NCBI RefSeq assembly: GCF_000761445.1
Contig: NZ_KN196470.1
Span: 2,561,151-2,625,150, forward strand
Reading direction: 5' to 3'
Source: Oleiagrimonas soli
GTDB lineage: Bacteria > Pseudomonadota > Gammaproteobacteria > Xanthomonadales > Rhodanobacteraceae
DNA: 64,000 nucleotides
In this document: in pieces, positions 55,404 to 64,000 of the stretch
Position numbering within the stretch: the first letter of the stretch is position 1
Layout: every line of letters starts with the position of its first letter
The notes under the pieces: model-generated
What the model was told of the DNA's origin: nothing
Databases searched by the model: none
The model's input: only the letters and a program-made list of their open reading frames with translations
Translations under genes and position numbers: made by a program

Positions 55404-57134
55404 ATGGCAACTCAGATGCAGCCCCCGCCGCTCACGGGTTTGACCGGCATGGCCCGGCGGCTGGTTCTCGACGGCGTCCTTCAGGAAGCCGATGCCCGTT
55501 CGGCTGCGCAAAGCGCGGCCGAGAAGAAGGTGCCCCTGACACAGTGGCTGATCGAGAAAGGCATGGTCGACAGCGCGCAGATCGCGCGCGTGACCAGCGC
55601 CGAATTCGGCATCCCGCTGATGGACGCCAATTCGATCCCGGTCAAGCAGATGCCGCTTTCGAGCATCAGCGAAGCGCTGATGACGAAACACAAGGTGCTG
55701 CCGCTGTTCAAGCGCGGCAAGCGGCTGTTCGTCGGCGTCGCCGATCCCACCCAGTCGCATGCGCTGGACGAGGTCAAGTTCCACTCCAACTGCATCGTCG
55801 AACCCATCCTGATCGAGAGCCAGCAACTCACGCGCACCATCGACCACGCGCTGGCGTCCGCCTCGACCACCATGGACGGACTGGACGACGAGGAGGGCCT
55901 GGACGAACTGATGACCGAGTCCGGCGACCTCGAGCCGGCCGACAGTTCCGGCGTCGACGCCACCGGCGGCGACGACACCCCGGTGGTGAAGTTCGTCAAC
56001 AAGGTGCTGCTGGACGCCATCCGTCGCGGCGCCTCGGACATCCATTTCGAGCCTTACGAATCCCAGTTCCGCGTGCGACTGCGCATGGACGGCATTCTGC
56101 GCACCTCGGCCAAGGCGCCGATGTCGCTGAGCAACCGTATCTCCTCGCGCCTGAAGGTCATGAGCGGCCTGGACATCGCCGAGCGTCGCGTGCCGCAGGA
56201 CGGCCGCATCAAGCTCAACCTGTCCAAGACCAAGGCCATCGACTTCCGCGTCAGCACCCTGCCGACCCTGTTCGGCGAGAAGATCGTGCTGCGTATCCTC
56301 GACGCGTCCGCGGCGAAGATGGGCATTGACAAGCTCGGCTACGAGGACGACCAGAAGCAGCTCTTCCTCGATGCCATGCACAAGCCCTACGGCATGGTGC
56401 TGGTGACCGGTCCGACCGGCTCGGGCAAGACCGTTTCGCTGTACACCGCGCTGAACATTCTCAACACCGAGGGGCGCAATATCTCCACGGTCGAGGACCC
56501 GGTCGAAATCCGCGTCGAGGGCATCAACCAGGTCCAGCAGAACGTCAAGCGCGGCATGACCTTCGCCGCTGCCCTGCGCTCGTTCCTGCGTCAGGATCCG
56601 GACGTGATCATGGTCGGCGAAATTCGCGACCTGGAAACCGCCGAGATCGCCATCAAGGCCGCACAAACCGGCCACATGGTGCTATCGACCCTGCATACCA
56701 ACGATGCCGCGCAGACCGTCGCGCGACTGATGAACATGGGCATCGCGCCCTACAACATCACCTCGTCGGTGACGCTGATCATCGCCCAGCGTCTGGCGCG
56801 TCGACTGCACGAATGCAAGACGCATCTGGAACTGCCGCCCGCGGCACTGCTGGCGGAGGGTTATTCGCAGGAAGAAATCGACGCCGGGCTGCATATCTAC
56901 GACGCCAACGGCTGCGACGGCTGCAACGAGGGCTACAAGGGCCGCGTCGGCATCTATCAGGTGATGCCGATGCTCGAGGACATCCAGAAGATCATCCTCG
57001 AGGGCGGCAACGCCATGCAGATTGCGCAGGTCGCCCGCGAGGCCGGCATCGCCGACCTGTTCACCTCGGCATTGCTCAAGGTCAAGAATGGAATGACCAG
57101 CCTCGCCGAGATCAATCGTGTGACCAAGGATTAA
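55404..57134 (+). CDS. pilB: Type IV pilus assembly ATPase PilB
   Basis: Hexameric extension ATPase of 576 residues. N-terminal T2SSE_N region (about 1-150), then the core with Walker A GPTGSGKTVSLYTAL, the Asp box, Walker B region and His box. The C-terminal zinc region has CDGCNEGYKGRVGIYQV; its partner cysteine pair seems reduced to a single Cys in RRLHECKTH. Followed 68 bases later by pilC. The region 55204-55403 is shared with the divergent GT2 gene; no clear -24/-12 is seen in it. Confidence 0.95.
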   Translation: MATQMQPPPLTGLTGMARRLVLDGVLQEADARSAAQSAAEKKVPLTQWLIEKGMVDSAQIARVTSAEFGIPLMDANSIPVKQMPLSSISEALMTKHKVLPLFKRGKRLFVGVADPTQSHALDEVKFHSNCIVEPILIESQQLTRTIDHALASASTTMDGLDDEEGLDELMTESGDLEPADSSGVDATGGDDTPVVKFVNKVLLDAIRRGASDIHFEPYESQFRVRLRMDGILRTSAKAPMSLSNRISSRLKVMSGLDIAERRVPQDGRIKLNLSKTKAIDFRVSTLPTLFGEKIVLRILDASAAKMGIDKLGYEDDQKQLFLDAMHKPYGMVLVTGPTGSGKTVSLYTALNILNTEGRNISTVEDPVEIRVEGINQVQQNVKRGMTFAAALRSFLRQDPDVIMVGEIRDLETAEIAIKAAQTGHMVLSTLHTNDAAQTVARLMNMGIAPYNITSSVTLIIAQRLARRLHECKTHLELPPAALLAEGYSQEEIDAGLHIYDANGCDGCNEGYKGRVGIYQVMPMLEDIQKIILEGGNAMQIAQVAREAGIADLFTSALLKVKNGMTSLAEINRVTKD

Positions 57135-57202
57135 CGGCGACGTCGCGCCAGGCATGACGGCTCGACGAAGTCACAGCACAACCAACGTGGAAGAACGCGC
57201 CT

Positions 57203-58459
57203 ATGGCTACCGCCACCGCCACCAATAATGTCGGCGCTTCACGCGCCAGCGTGAGCAAGCTCACCGTGTACGACTGGGTCGCGCTGGACAAGCGCGGCAA
57301 GAAGATGAAGGGCGAGATGCAGTCGAAGAATGCATCCCTCGTCAAGGCCGAGTTGCGCCGCCAGGGCATGAATCCGCAGACCGTGCGCGAGAAGCCCAAG
57401 CCGCTGTTCGGCTCCACCGGCAGCCGCGTCAAGCCGCGCGATGTCGCCATCTTCAGTCGCCAGATCGCCACCATGATGGCCTCGGGCGTACCGATGGTGC
57501 AGGCCTTCGAGATCATCGCCGGCGGCCAGCGCAATCCACGCTTCAAGAACATGCTCACCGAGGTCAAGCAGTCGATCGAGGGCGGCTCGACTCTGCACGA
57601 GGCGCTGGGACAGTTCCCGATCCAGTTCGACGAGCTGTATTGCAATCTGGTCCAGGCCGGCGAATCGGCCGGTGTGCTCGACACCGTGCTGGATACGGTG
57701 GCCACGTACAAAGAGCGCATGGAAGGCATCAAGGCCAAGATCAAGAAGGCCCTGTTTTATCCGGCCATGGTCATGGCCGTGGCTTTCCTGGTCAGCATGG
57801 TCATCCTGCTGTTCGTGGTCCCGGTGTTCCAGGACGTCTTCAAGAACGCCGGCGCGGCCCTTCCCGCACCGACGCAGATGGTCATCAATGCCTCGAAGTT
57901 CGTGCAGGCCTACTGGTGGCTGATTCTGATCGTCATCATCGGAAGCATCGTCGCGCTGGTCATGGCCAACAAACGCTCCAGGAAGTTCGCGCATTTCCTG
58001 GATCGCATGCTCCTGCGCTTTCCGATCATCGGCAATATCCTGCGTCAGTCAGCCCTGGCCCGCTTCGCCCGCACCCTGGGCGTGACCTTCCAGGCCGGCG
58101 TGCCGCTGGTCGAGGCCATGGACGCCGTGGCCGGCGCCACCGGCAGCATCGTCTACGGTGACGCCATTCGTCAGATGCGCGACGATGTCGCCGTCGGCCA
58201 CCAGATGCAGCTGGCGATGCGCCAGACCGGCCTGTTCCCGAACATGGTGGTGCAGATGACCGCCATCGGCGAAGAGTCCGGCGCCCTGGACAGCATGCTG
58301 TTCAAGGTAGCCGAGTTCTACGAGGAAGAGGTCAACAACGCGGTGGATACGCTGAGCACCCTGCTCGAACCGCTGATCATGGTCGTCCTGGGCGTGATCG
58401 TCGGCGGCATGGTCATCTCGCTGTACTTGCCGATCTTCAAGCTCGCCGGCACCGTCTGA
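57203..58459 (+). CDS. pilC: Type IV pilus inner-membrane platform protein PilC
   Basis: Platform protein of 418 residues with the duplicated T2SSF domain (about 80-200 and 285-405). FSRQIATMMASGVPMVQAFEIIAGGQRNPRF begins the first, LGVTFQAGVPLVEAMDAVAG the second; three membrane segments are visible (MVMAVAFLVSMVILLFVVPVF, YWWLILIVIIGSIVALVM, VVLGVIVGGMVISLYLPIF). An intrinsic terminator follows. Confidence 0.97.
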   Translation: MATATATNNVGASRASVSKLTVYDWVALDKRGKKMKGEMQSKNASLVKAELRRQGMNPQTVREKPKPLFGSTGSRVKPRDVAIFSRQIATMMASGVPMVQAFEIIAGGQRNPRFKNMLTEVKQSIEGGSTLHEALGQFPIQFDELYCNLVQAGESAGVLDTVLDTVATYKERMEGIKAKIKKALFYPAMVMAVAFLVSMVILLFVVPVFQDVFKNAGAALPAPTQMVINASKFVQAYWWLILIVIIGSIVALVMANKRSRKFAHFLDRMLLRFPIIGNILRQSALARFARTLGVTFQAGVPLVEAMDAVAGATGSIVYGDAIRQMRDDVAVGHQMQLAMRQTGLFPNMVVQMTAIGEESGALDSMLFKVAEFYEEEVNNAVDTLSTLLEPLIMVVLGVIVGGMVISLYLPIFKLAGTV

Positions 58460-58492
58460 AGCGGCCATCGGTCGAGACATCTGTTTCATCGG

Positions 58493-58517
58493 AAGGGGCG
58501 AGCATCACTCGCCCCTT
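58493..58517 (+). terminator. Terminator hairpin between pilC and pilD
   Basis: AAGGGGCGAG (58493-58502) / CTCGCCCCTT (58508-58517) with a five-base loop, followed by CTTGCTT. A reasonable intrinsic terminator, leaving pilD with little room for its own promoter (58518-58554). Confidence 0.65.
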
Positions 58518-58554
58518 CTTGCTTGTGAACCACTGACAGGGGACTCCACACGCC

Positions 58555-59430
58555 ATGCTGCAACCGCATCTTCTCGCCATCTTGCCGTACTGGGCCTGGA
58601 TCGTGGTGGCCGGCGTGCTCGGCCTGATGGTGGGAAGCTTTCTGAACGTCGTCATGCTGCGCCTGCCCGAGCGCATGGCCTTTGCGTGGCGCAACGAAGC
58701 GCGCGAGATTCTTGAACTGGAGGCCGTCGATGAGACGGCGCCGCCGGATCTGGTCCGCCAACCGTCGCACTGCCCGCAGTGCAAACACCGGCTGTCCGCG
58801 CGAGACAATATTCCGCTGTTCGGCTGGCTGCTGCTCGGCGGTCGCTGCCGCTACTGCAAGGCGCGCATCTCGATCCAATATCCGCTGGTCGAGCTGCTCA
58901 CCGCCCTGCTCAGCGCGGCCATCGTATGGCGCTTCGGACCCGGCTGGGTCGGACTCGCCGGCCTGGTCTTCACCTGGATCCTGGTCGCGGCGTCGGGCAT
59001 CGATTTCCGCACCCAGCTACTCCCCGATCAACTCACCTACCCGCTGCTGTGGCTCGGACTTCTGCTCAGCCTGCTGCCGATGTTCGTGCTGCCACATACC
59101 GCCATTCTGGCGGCCGCCATCGGCTACCTGAGCCTGTGGAGTCTGTACTGGCTATTCAAGCTGCTGACCGGCAAGGAAGGCATGGGCTACGGTGACTTCA
59201 AGCTGCTGGCGGCGTTGGGCGCATGGATGGGGCCGATGGCGCTGCTGCCGATCATGCTGCTGTCCTCGCTGATCGGCGCGATCGTCGGTGTCAGTCTGAT
59301 TGCCCTGCGCAAGCACGAGCGCGATGTGCCGATGCCCTTCGGACCGTTCATCGCTGCGGCCGGCTGGACCTGGTTCGTCTTCGGTCCCTGGTTGATGCAC
59401 GCCTACGCCGTGTTCTTCGGTCTGCGATGA
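58555..59430 (+). CDS. pilD: Prepilin peptidase / N-methyltransferase PilD
   Basis: Bifunctional aspartyl protease and methylase of the inner membrane, 291 residues. N-terminal membrane segment with GSFLNVVMLRLP, the zinc-binding CxxC pairs (CPQCKH and CRYCKA) in the methylase loop, the catalytic Asp motifs DFRTQLLPDQLTYP and GMGYGDFKLLAALGAW, and about eight membrane segments. It would process the two pilins. Followed by coaE, the usual pilBCD-coaE order. Confidence 0.97.
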   Translation: MLQPHLLAILPYWAWIVVAGVLGLMVGSFLNVVMLRLPERMAFAWRNEAREILELEAVDETAPPDLVRQPSHCPQCKHRLSARDNIPLFGWLLLGGRCRYCKARISIQYPLVELLTALLSAAIVWRFGPGWVGLAGLVFTWILVAASGIDFRTQLLPDQLTYPLLWLGLLLSLLPMFVLPHTAILAAAIGYLSLWSLYWLFKLLTGKEGMGYGDFKLLAALGAWMGPMALLPIMLLSSLIGAIVGVSLIALRKHERDVPMPFGPFIAAAGWTWFVFGPWLMHAYAVFFGLR

Positions 59431-59464
59431 AACGCGGAACCATCTTGCGAATGGGCACACGGGG

Positions 59465-60097
59465 ATGAATGCTTCCACGCACTGGGTCGCCGCGCTGACC
59501 GGCGGCGTCGCCTCCGGCAAGAGCGCCGTGGCCGAACGCTTCGAGCGCCTCGGCATCGCCGTGCATGACGCCGACGTGGCCGCGCGCGAAGCGGTCGCCC
59601 CCGGCAGCGAGGGGTTGCGCGCGATCGTCACAAGCTTCGGCGAAGGCGTACTCGACGAACATGGTGCACTCGACCGCCGCGCCATGCGCGCACGCGTGTT
59701 CGAGCAGCCGTCCGCGCGTCTGCAACTGGAAGCCATCGTGCACCCGGCCGTTCGCGCGAAACTGCGCGAACGCGTGGCATCGGATCGCGGCCCCTATTGT
59801 CTGCTGGCCATTCCTTTGCTGGCGGAGACCTGGCCGCAGTATGCCTGGGTGGATCGGGTGATCGTGGTCGACGCGTCGGACGAAGTGCGTCGGCAACGCT
59901 TGATGCGCCGCGATGACATCTCGGCCGAACTGGCGCAGAAGATGATGGACGCCCAGGCGACCCGCGAACGCCGACGGGCTCTGGCCGACGACGTGATCGA
60001 CAACGATGGCGCCGAAGAAGCGCTGGATGCCCAGGTGCGGATACTGCACCAGCGCTATCTGAACCTCGCCGAGCGAAAACGCGCAGGCAACGACTGA
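59465..60097 (+). CDS. coaE: Dephospho-CoA kinase CoaE
   Basis: Last step of CoA synthesis. 210 residues, with P-loop GGVASGKSAVAERF, the DADVAAREAV block, LLAIPLLAETW, and the C-terminal lid region RQRLMRRDDIS. ATG at 59465, 34 bases after pilD. Ends four bases from the convergent mutT. Confidence 0.96.
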   Translation: MNASTHWVAALTGGVASGKSAVAERFERLGIAVHDADVAAREAVAPGSEGLRAIVTSFGEGVLDEHGALDRRAMRARVFEQPSARLQLEAIVHPAVRAKLRERVASDRGPYCLLAIPLLAETWPQYAWVDRVIVVDASDEVRRQRLMRRDDISAELAQKMMDAQATRERRRALADDVIDNDGAEEALDAQVRILHQRYLNLAERKRAGND

Positions 60098-60101
60098 AAC
60101 G

Positions 60102-60521
60102 CTATGGCGCGACGCTGCGCAGCAGGGCCATGATCGGCCGGTCGGCCGGCGTCAGACGTGCGTCATCGAAGCCATTCGGCTCGACCCAGCGCAACGCCTG
60201 TCCCTCGCACGAACGCGGCTCACCGCTCCAGCGCAACACGCGCAGGGTTTCCAGATCCAGACACTTGGATCCGTAGGTCCAGGGAAAGCGCATCAGCACT
60301 TCGCCGGGTTCGACGACGATACCGATCTCTTCCTGTAACTCGCGCACCAGCGCCTGCGCGGCGGTCTCGCCGGGTTCGGACTTGCCGCCTGGGAATTCCC
60401 ACAGACCCGCCAGATGCTTGCCCTCGGGGCGCTGTGCGAGCAACACGCGCCCCGAGACATCGATCAATACGCCGGCGACGACGTGAATCGTCACCGGCGC
60501 GGCGCGCGACGCTTCACTCAC
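60102..60521 (-). CDS. mutT: 8-oxo-dGTP diphosphatase MutT (Nudix)
   Basis: Nudix hydrolase of 139 residues that clears oxidised dGTP. The Nudix box is complete (GGKSEPGETAAQALVREL then QEEIGI), preceded by the VVAGVLIDVSGRVLLAQRPEGKHLAG typical of MutT. The start is GTG 60521, overlapping the folA stop by eight bases. The frame open to 60644 is not supported. Confidence 0.88.
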   Translation of the reverse strand: MSEASRAAPVTIHVVAGVLIDVSGRVLLAQRPEGKHLAGLWEFPGGKSEPGETAAQALVRELQEEIGIVVEPGEVLMRFPWTYGSKCLDLETLRVLRWSGEPRSCEGQALRWVEPNGFDDARLTPADRPIMALLRSVAP

Positions 60522-60999
60522 GCACGTACTCGACCATGTCGAAGGCGAAGGCATGCTGGTCGTCCTTGCGATGATGCACGCGCGACACCTCGACCCATTC
60601 GCGGAAATGCACGCTCGGGAAGAACACGTCACCGCCATCGACATGCGTATCGACCCAGGTCAGATACAAACGCTGCGCGAACGGCAGCGTCTCGCGGTAG
60701 ACCTCGCCGCCGCCGATCACCATCAGCCCGGTGCCGCCGGCCAGCGCCTGCGCCTCGGCCAACGAACGCACGGTTTCCTGTCCCGGGAACGGCGCGCTGT
60801 GACGCCGGCTCAGCACCAGATTGCTGCGATCCGGAAGCGTGCGCCCGATCGAGAGCGCGGTGTTGTAGCCCATCAGCACGTACTTGCCGACGGTCAGTTC
60901 CTTGAAACGCTTCAGGTCGTCCGGCAGATGCCACGGCATCGCGCCGTCCTTGCCGATCACGCTGTCGTTGTCCAGCGCTGCAATCAGGGAAATGGACAT
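60514..60999 (-). CDS. folA: Dihydrofolate reductase FolA
   Basis: 161 residues (E. coli 159). ISLIAALDNDSVIGKDGAMPWHLPDDLKRFK contains the Met20 loop and the Asp of the active site; the GYNTALSIGRTLPDR and VIGGGEVYRETL blocks bind NADPH. The start ATG 60999 has AGGAG five bases upstream. Downstream of thyA, coupling thymidylate synthesis and folate reduction. Confidence 0.96.
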   Translation of the reverse strand: MSISLIAALDNDSVIGKDGAMPWHLPDDLKRFKELTVGKYVLMGYNTALSIGRTLPDRSNLVLSRRHSAPFPGQETVRSLAEAQALAGGTGLMVIGGGEVYRETLPFAQRLYLTWVDTHVDGGDVFFPSVHFREWVEVSRVHHRKDDQHAFAFDMVEYVRE

Positions 61000-61104
61000 G
61001 GATTCTCCTGCAATGGATGGGAAAGCGGCGCTCGCCGCGTCCGAAACTGCGTGCAAGTTTACGTGCGAAGGCGGACAGCGCCTACCATCGGATGAAGGGA
61101 ACGT

Positions 61105-61899
61105 TCAGACCGCCACCGCCGCCTTGATGGCCGGATGCGGGTCATAGTCCTCGAACTGCACATCCTCGTAGCGGAAGTCGGCCAGTGCGCGCACCTGCGG
61201 AGCGAGCTTCAATCGCGGCAGCGGACGCGGCGTGCGGGTCAGCTGCTCGCGCGCCTGCTCGACATGATTGGAATACAGATGGGCATCGCCCAGCGTGTGC
61301 ACAAAGTCACCCACCCCGAGTCCGGTCACCTGCGCGATCATGTGCGTCAGCAGCGCATAGCTGGCGATATTGAACGGCACGCCAAGAAAGATATCGCCCG
61401 AACGCTGGTACAGCTGACAGGAGAGCCGACCGTCCGCGACGTAGAACTGGAACATCGTGTGGCAGGGCATCAGCGCCATCCTCGGCAGGTCGCCGACGTT
61501 CCAGGCCGACACGATCAGGCGTCGCGAATCGGGGTTGCGCGCGATCTCGCGCACTACCCAGTCGATCTGGTCGATCGCCTGCCCGTTGGCTGCGGTCCAG
61601 GCCCGCCACTGCTTGCCGTAGATCGGCCCCAGGTCGCCATTCTCGTCCGCCCATTCGTCCCAGATGCGCACGCCGTGCTCCTTCAGATAGGCGATGTTGG
61701 TGTCGCCGCGAAGGAACCAGATCAGCTCGTGGACGATCGACTTCAGATGCAGTTTCTTCGTCGTGACCAGCGGAAAACCCTGGCGCAGATCGAAACGCAT
61801 CTGCCAGCCGAACACGCTGCGCGTGCCGGTCCCGGTGCGGTCCGACTTGGGCGTGCCGTGTTCGAGTACGTGACGCAGAAGATCGAGGTAGGTTTGCAT
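61105..61899 (-). CDS. thyA: Thymidylate synthase ThyA
   Basis: 264 residues, exactly the E. coli length, with the ATG at 61899. The catalytic Cys is in [15 protein letters not shown], and [30 protein letters not shown] and HLYSNHVEQ are conserved. It lies upstream of folA (105-base gap). The usual lgt-thyA order is interrupted by a plus-strand gene. Confidence 0.98.
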   Translation of the reverse strand: MQTYLDLLRHVLEHGTPKSDRTGTGTRSVFGWQMRFDLRQGFPLVTTKKLHLKSIVHELIWFLRGDTNIAYLKEHGVRIWDEWADENGDLGPIYGKQWRAWTAANGQAIDQIDWVVREIARNPDSRRLIVSAWNVGDLPRMALMPCHTMFQFYVADGRLSCQLYQRSGDIFLGVPFNIASYALLTHMIAQVTGLGVGDFVHTLGDAHLYSNHVEQAREQLTRTPRPLPRLKLAPQVRALADFRYEDVQFEDYDPHPAIKAAVAV

Positions 61900-62030
61900 G
61901 CCGCAAGCATAGCCCAAGCGCACGATCCGGTCGCCAATGCCTGCCGCGCCAAGCCATGACGAGCGTCACTCGAATGAAGGTCGAGAGCGACCTAGAATCG
62001 TGGGTCTCCACTCCCGAACAAGGAATGCCC

Positions 62031-63038
62031 ATGGCTCAGTGGTTCTTCAGCTACAACGGCGAGCAGGTCGGCCCGATGGACGATGCCGCCGCCCGCGAAC
62101 AGGCCGCGCGCCGTCCCGACGGACACTGCTGGCGCGAAGGTCTCGGCGCCTGGCAGCGCATCGCCGACACGCCCGAACTGCGCGCCGGCAACGCGATCGC
62201 ACCGCCGGCTCCGCCACCGCCCATCGCCGCCGGCAGCGCCGACGAGATCGACTACCGCATCGTCGGCACCGACATGCAGTTCGTCGAGATCGAGCTGGAC
62301 CCGGGCGAAAGCGCCGTCGCCGAGGCCGGTGCGCTGATGTACAAGGACGCCGCCGTGAACATGGACACCGTGTTCGGCGACGGCTCGCACAGCGGCCAGA
62401 ACGGCGGCTTCATGGACAAGTTGCTGTCCGCCGGCAAGCGCGTCATCACCGGCGAAAGCCTGTTCACCACCGTGTTCACCCACGGCGGTTCGGGCAAGGC
62501 CCACGTGGCCTTTGCCGCGCCCTATCCCGGCACCGTGATGGCGATGAAGCTGGCCGAGCACGGCGGCCGCCTGATCTGCCAGAAGGACAGCTTCCTGGCC
62601 GGCGCGCGCGGCGTGCAGCTGGGCATCTTCTTCCAGCGCAAGATCCTCACCGGCCTGTTCGGCGGCGAAGGCTTCATCATGCAGAAGCTGGAGGGCGACG
62701 GCTGGGTGTTCGTGCACGCCGGCGGCACCGTGGTCGAACGTGAGCTCAAGGCCGGCGAGCGTCTGGACGTCGACACCGGCTGCGTCGTGGCCTTCCACGA
62801 CACGGTGAACATGGATGTGCGCACCGTCGGCGGCATCAAGAGCATGCTGTTCGGCGGCGAGGGCATGTTCCTGGCCACGCTGACCGGCCCCGGCAAGGTC
62901 TGGCTGCAGTCGCTGCCGTTCTCGCGTATGGCCGGCCGCATGCTGGCAGCCGCGCCTCAGGGCGGCGGCGAGCGCCGTGGCGAAGGCTCGATCCTCGGCG
63001 GCATCGGCGACCTGCTGGGCGGCGACCGCAACTTCTGA
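62031..63038 (+). CDS. GYF_2 domain plus TIGR00266/AIM24-like protein
   Basis: 335 residues. A GYF_2-type domain (about 1-60, QWFFSYNGEQVGPMDD and WREGLGAWQRIADTPEL) is followed by a Pro-rich linker (PPAPPPP) and a TIGR00266/AIM24 beta-helix-like region (about 75-300) with Gly-rich hairpins such as GGEGMFLATLTGPGKVWLQSLP. A Gly/Arg-rich C-terminus (AAAPQGGGERRGEG) is probably disordered. Function unknown. The start at ATG 62031 has AAGGA about six bases upstream; ATG 62025 is alternative. Convergent with lgt. Confidence 0.82.
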   Translation: MAQWFFSYNGEQVGPMDDAAAREQAARRPDGHCWREGLGAWQRIADTPELRAGNAIAPPAPPPPIAAGSADEIDYRIVGTDMQFVEIELDPGESAVAEAGALMYKDAAVNMDTVFGDGSHSGQNGGFMDKLLSAGKRVITGESLFTTVFTHGGSGKAHVAFAAPYPGTVMAMKLAEHGGRLICQKDSFLAGARGVQLGIFFQRKILTGLFGGEGFIMQKLEGDGWVFVHAGGTVVERELKAGERLDVDTGCVVAFHDTVNMDVRTVGGIKSMLFGGEGMFLATLTGPGKVWLQSLPFSRMAGRMLAAAPQGGGERRGEGSILGGIGDLLGGDRNF

Positions 63039-63048
63039 GCGTTCCCGC

Positions 63049-63978
63049 TCAAGACGGCTTCGCGTCGGACTCCGGTTCCTGCGGCACGACCTTGCGCTCG
63101 GGAACCGGCGCCCTTCGCGACAGCCACAGCAGCCACAGGCCGATCAGCACCAGCGGCACCGACTGCACCTGACCCATGGTCACCCAGTGCGTACCGAACA
63201 GGTAGCCCGGCTGACCGTGATGGCCGAACTGCGGGTCCGGCATGCGCACGAACTCGACCGCGATGCGGAAGCATCCGTACATCAGCGCGAACAGACCGGA
63301 AATGCGGAAGCGCGGCCGCGGCTTCCGCGAGTACAGATACAGCACGCTGAACATCACCACGCCTTCCAGCAGCAGTTCGTAAAGCTGCGACGGATGCCTC
63401 GGCAGCATGCCGTAACGCTGCCAGGTCGCCTGCCAGGCCGGATGGCTGACGAGAAATTCCAGATCCTCGTTGTGCGCGTCCGGAAACATCACCGCCCAGG
63501 ACACGTGCGTCGGCTTGCCCCACAGCTCGCCGTTGATGAAATTGCCCAAACGCCCCAATCCCAGGCCGATCGGCACCAGCGGCGCCACGAAGTCCACGGT
63601 ATCGAACGGATGGATCTTGTGCCGGCGCGACCACCACCACCCGGCCAGCACCACGCCCAGCAGCCCGCCATGGAACGACATGCCGCCGTCCCAGATGCGG
63701 AACAGCGCCAGCGGATCGGTCCACAGCCAGTCGGCCGGCCGGTAGTAGGTCGCCATGTACCAGAGGCGTCCGCCGGCGATCACGCCCATCATCAGGAAGA
63801 ACAGCAGATCGCTGAACGCGTTGGCGTTGACCGGCAGAAAACCGGCACGCCGGCGGCGTTCGCCGAGGAACCAGGCGGCCGCGAAGCCCAGCAGATACAT
63901 CAGGCCGTACCAGTGAATCTGCAGCGGCCCCAGACGAAGTGCGACCGGGTCGATGTGATCGACAAAGGGCTGGATCAT
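63049..63978 (-). CDS. lgt: Prolipoprotein diacylglyceryl transferase Lgt
   Basis: Transfers diacylglycerol from phosphatidylglycerol to the prolipoprotein Cys in the inner membrane. 309 residues. The signature includes [29 protein letters not shown] (with the essential His/Gly), [15 protein letters not shown] (Lgt signature) and [12 protein letters not shown]. Seven membrane segments are visible. The gene is complete in the window; 22 bases remain beyond its start. A C-terminal Arg/Pro-rich tail follows. Confidence 0.97.
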   Translation of the reverse strand: MIQPFVDHIDPVALRLGPLQIHWYGLMYLLGFAAAWFLGERRRRAGFLPVNANAFSDLLFFLMMGVIAGGRLWYMATYYRPADWLWTDPLALFRIWDGGMSFHGGLLGVVLAGWWWSRRHKIHPFDTVDFVAPLVPIGLGLGRLGNFINGELWGKPTHVSWAVMFPDAHNEDLEFLVSHPAWQATWQRYGMLPRHPSQLYELLLEGVVMFSVLYLYSRKPRPRFRISGLFALMYGCFRIAVEFVRMPDPQFGHHGQPGYLFGTHWVTMGQVQSVPLVLIGLWLLWLSRRAPVPERKVVPQEPESDAKPS

Positions 63979-64000
63979 GGCGGATACGTCGAGTGGGGCA

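Overview
The window is a high-GC gammaproteobacterial chromosome segment, most likely from Xanthomonadales (Rhodanobacteraceae or a close relative such as a Rhodanobacter, Dyella or Luteibacter type). The inference rests on gene order: rpoN-hpf-hprK-rapZ-EIIA-HPr-EI in place of the enteric rpoN-hpf-ptsN-rapZ-npr, DUF2066 divergent from purM-purN, and a pilA/pilB/pilC/pilD-coaE type IV pilus cluster. There is no rRNA, tRNA, CRISPR array or insertion sequence that I can recognise.

Layout. 1-2.8 kb: the 3' end of a chaperone-usher pilus operon (usher cut by the left edge, then a spore-coat-U-type subunit). 2.9-8.4 kb: a secreted three-domain endonuclease, RecQ, an alkyltransferase-like DNA repair protein, an unknown small protein and an atypical SDR. 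8.4-20.1 kb: PiT phosphate transporter with its DUF47 partner, CorC-like protein, ExoD, TrmJ, SuhB, Hda, an AI-2E/PerM permease, a phosphatidyltransferase, DUF2066, PurM, PurN, DUF3108. 20.4-32.6 kb: envelope and regulation, with MurA, IbaG/BolA, KdsD, KdsC, LptC, LptA, LptB, sigma-54 (RpoN), HPF, and a regulatory PTS (HprK, RapZ, EIIA, HPr, EI). 32.6-36.8 kb: a LysR regulator divergent from a YeiH-type permease, then an S9 peptidase.

37.1-59.4 kb is the type IV pilus region and the most interesting part. Two tandem major-pilin genes each have their own convincing -24/-12 (sigma-54) promoter. They are followed by two paralogous large GT-C-like membrane proteins with TPR-like tails, then a roughly 13-kb glycan island: a third GT-C enzyme, DegT aminotransferase, Gfo/Idh/MocA oxidoreductase, ATP-grasp ligase, FkbM methyltransferase, Wzx-like flippase, GT2, zinc-ribbon methyltransferase, GT2, GT4 and a GtrB/DPM1-like GT2. 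The ATPase, platform and prepilin-peptidase genes pilB-pilC-pilD follow. The island is visibly richer in A/T than the flanks and sits between pilin and pilus-machine genes. A pilin-glycosylation locus is the simplest reading, but that function is inferred.

59.4-64 kb: CoaE, MutT, FolA, ThyA, a GYF_2-AIM24-like protein and Lgt. Many start sites were moved from the longest open frame on the basis of ribosome-binding sites, GTGA overlaps and family length; these choices are noted per gene. All assignments are by eye from sequence motifs, with no database search.
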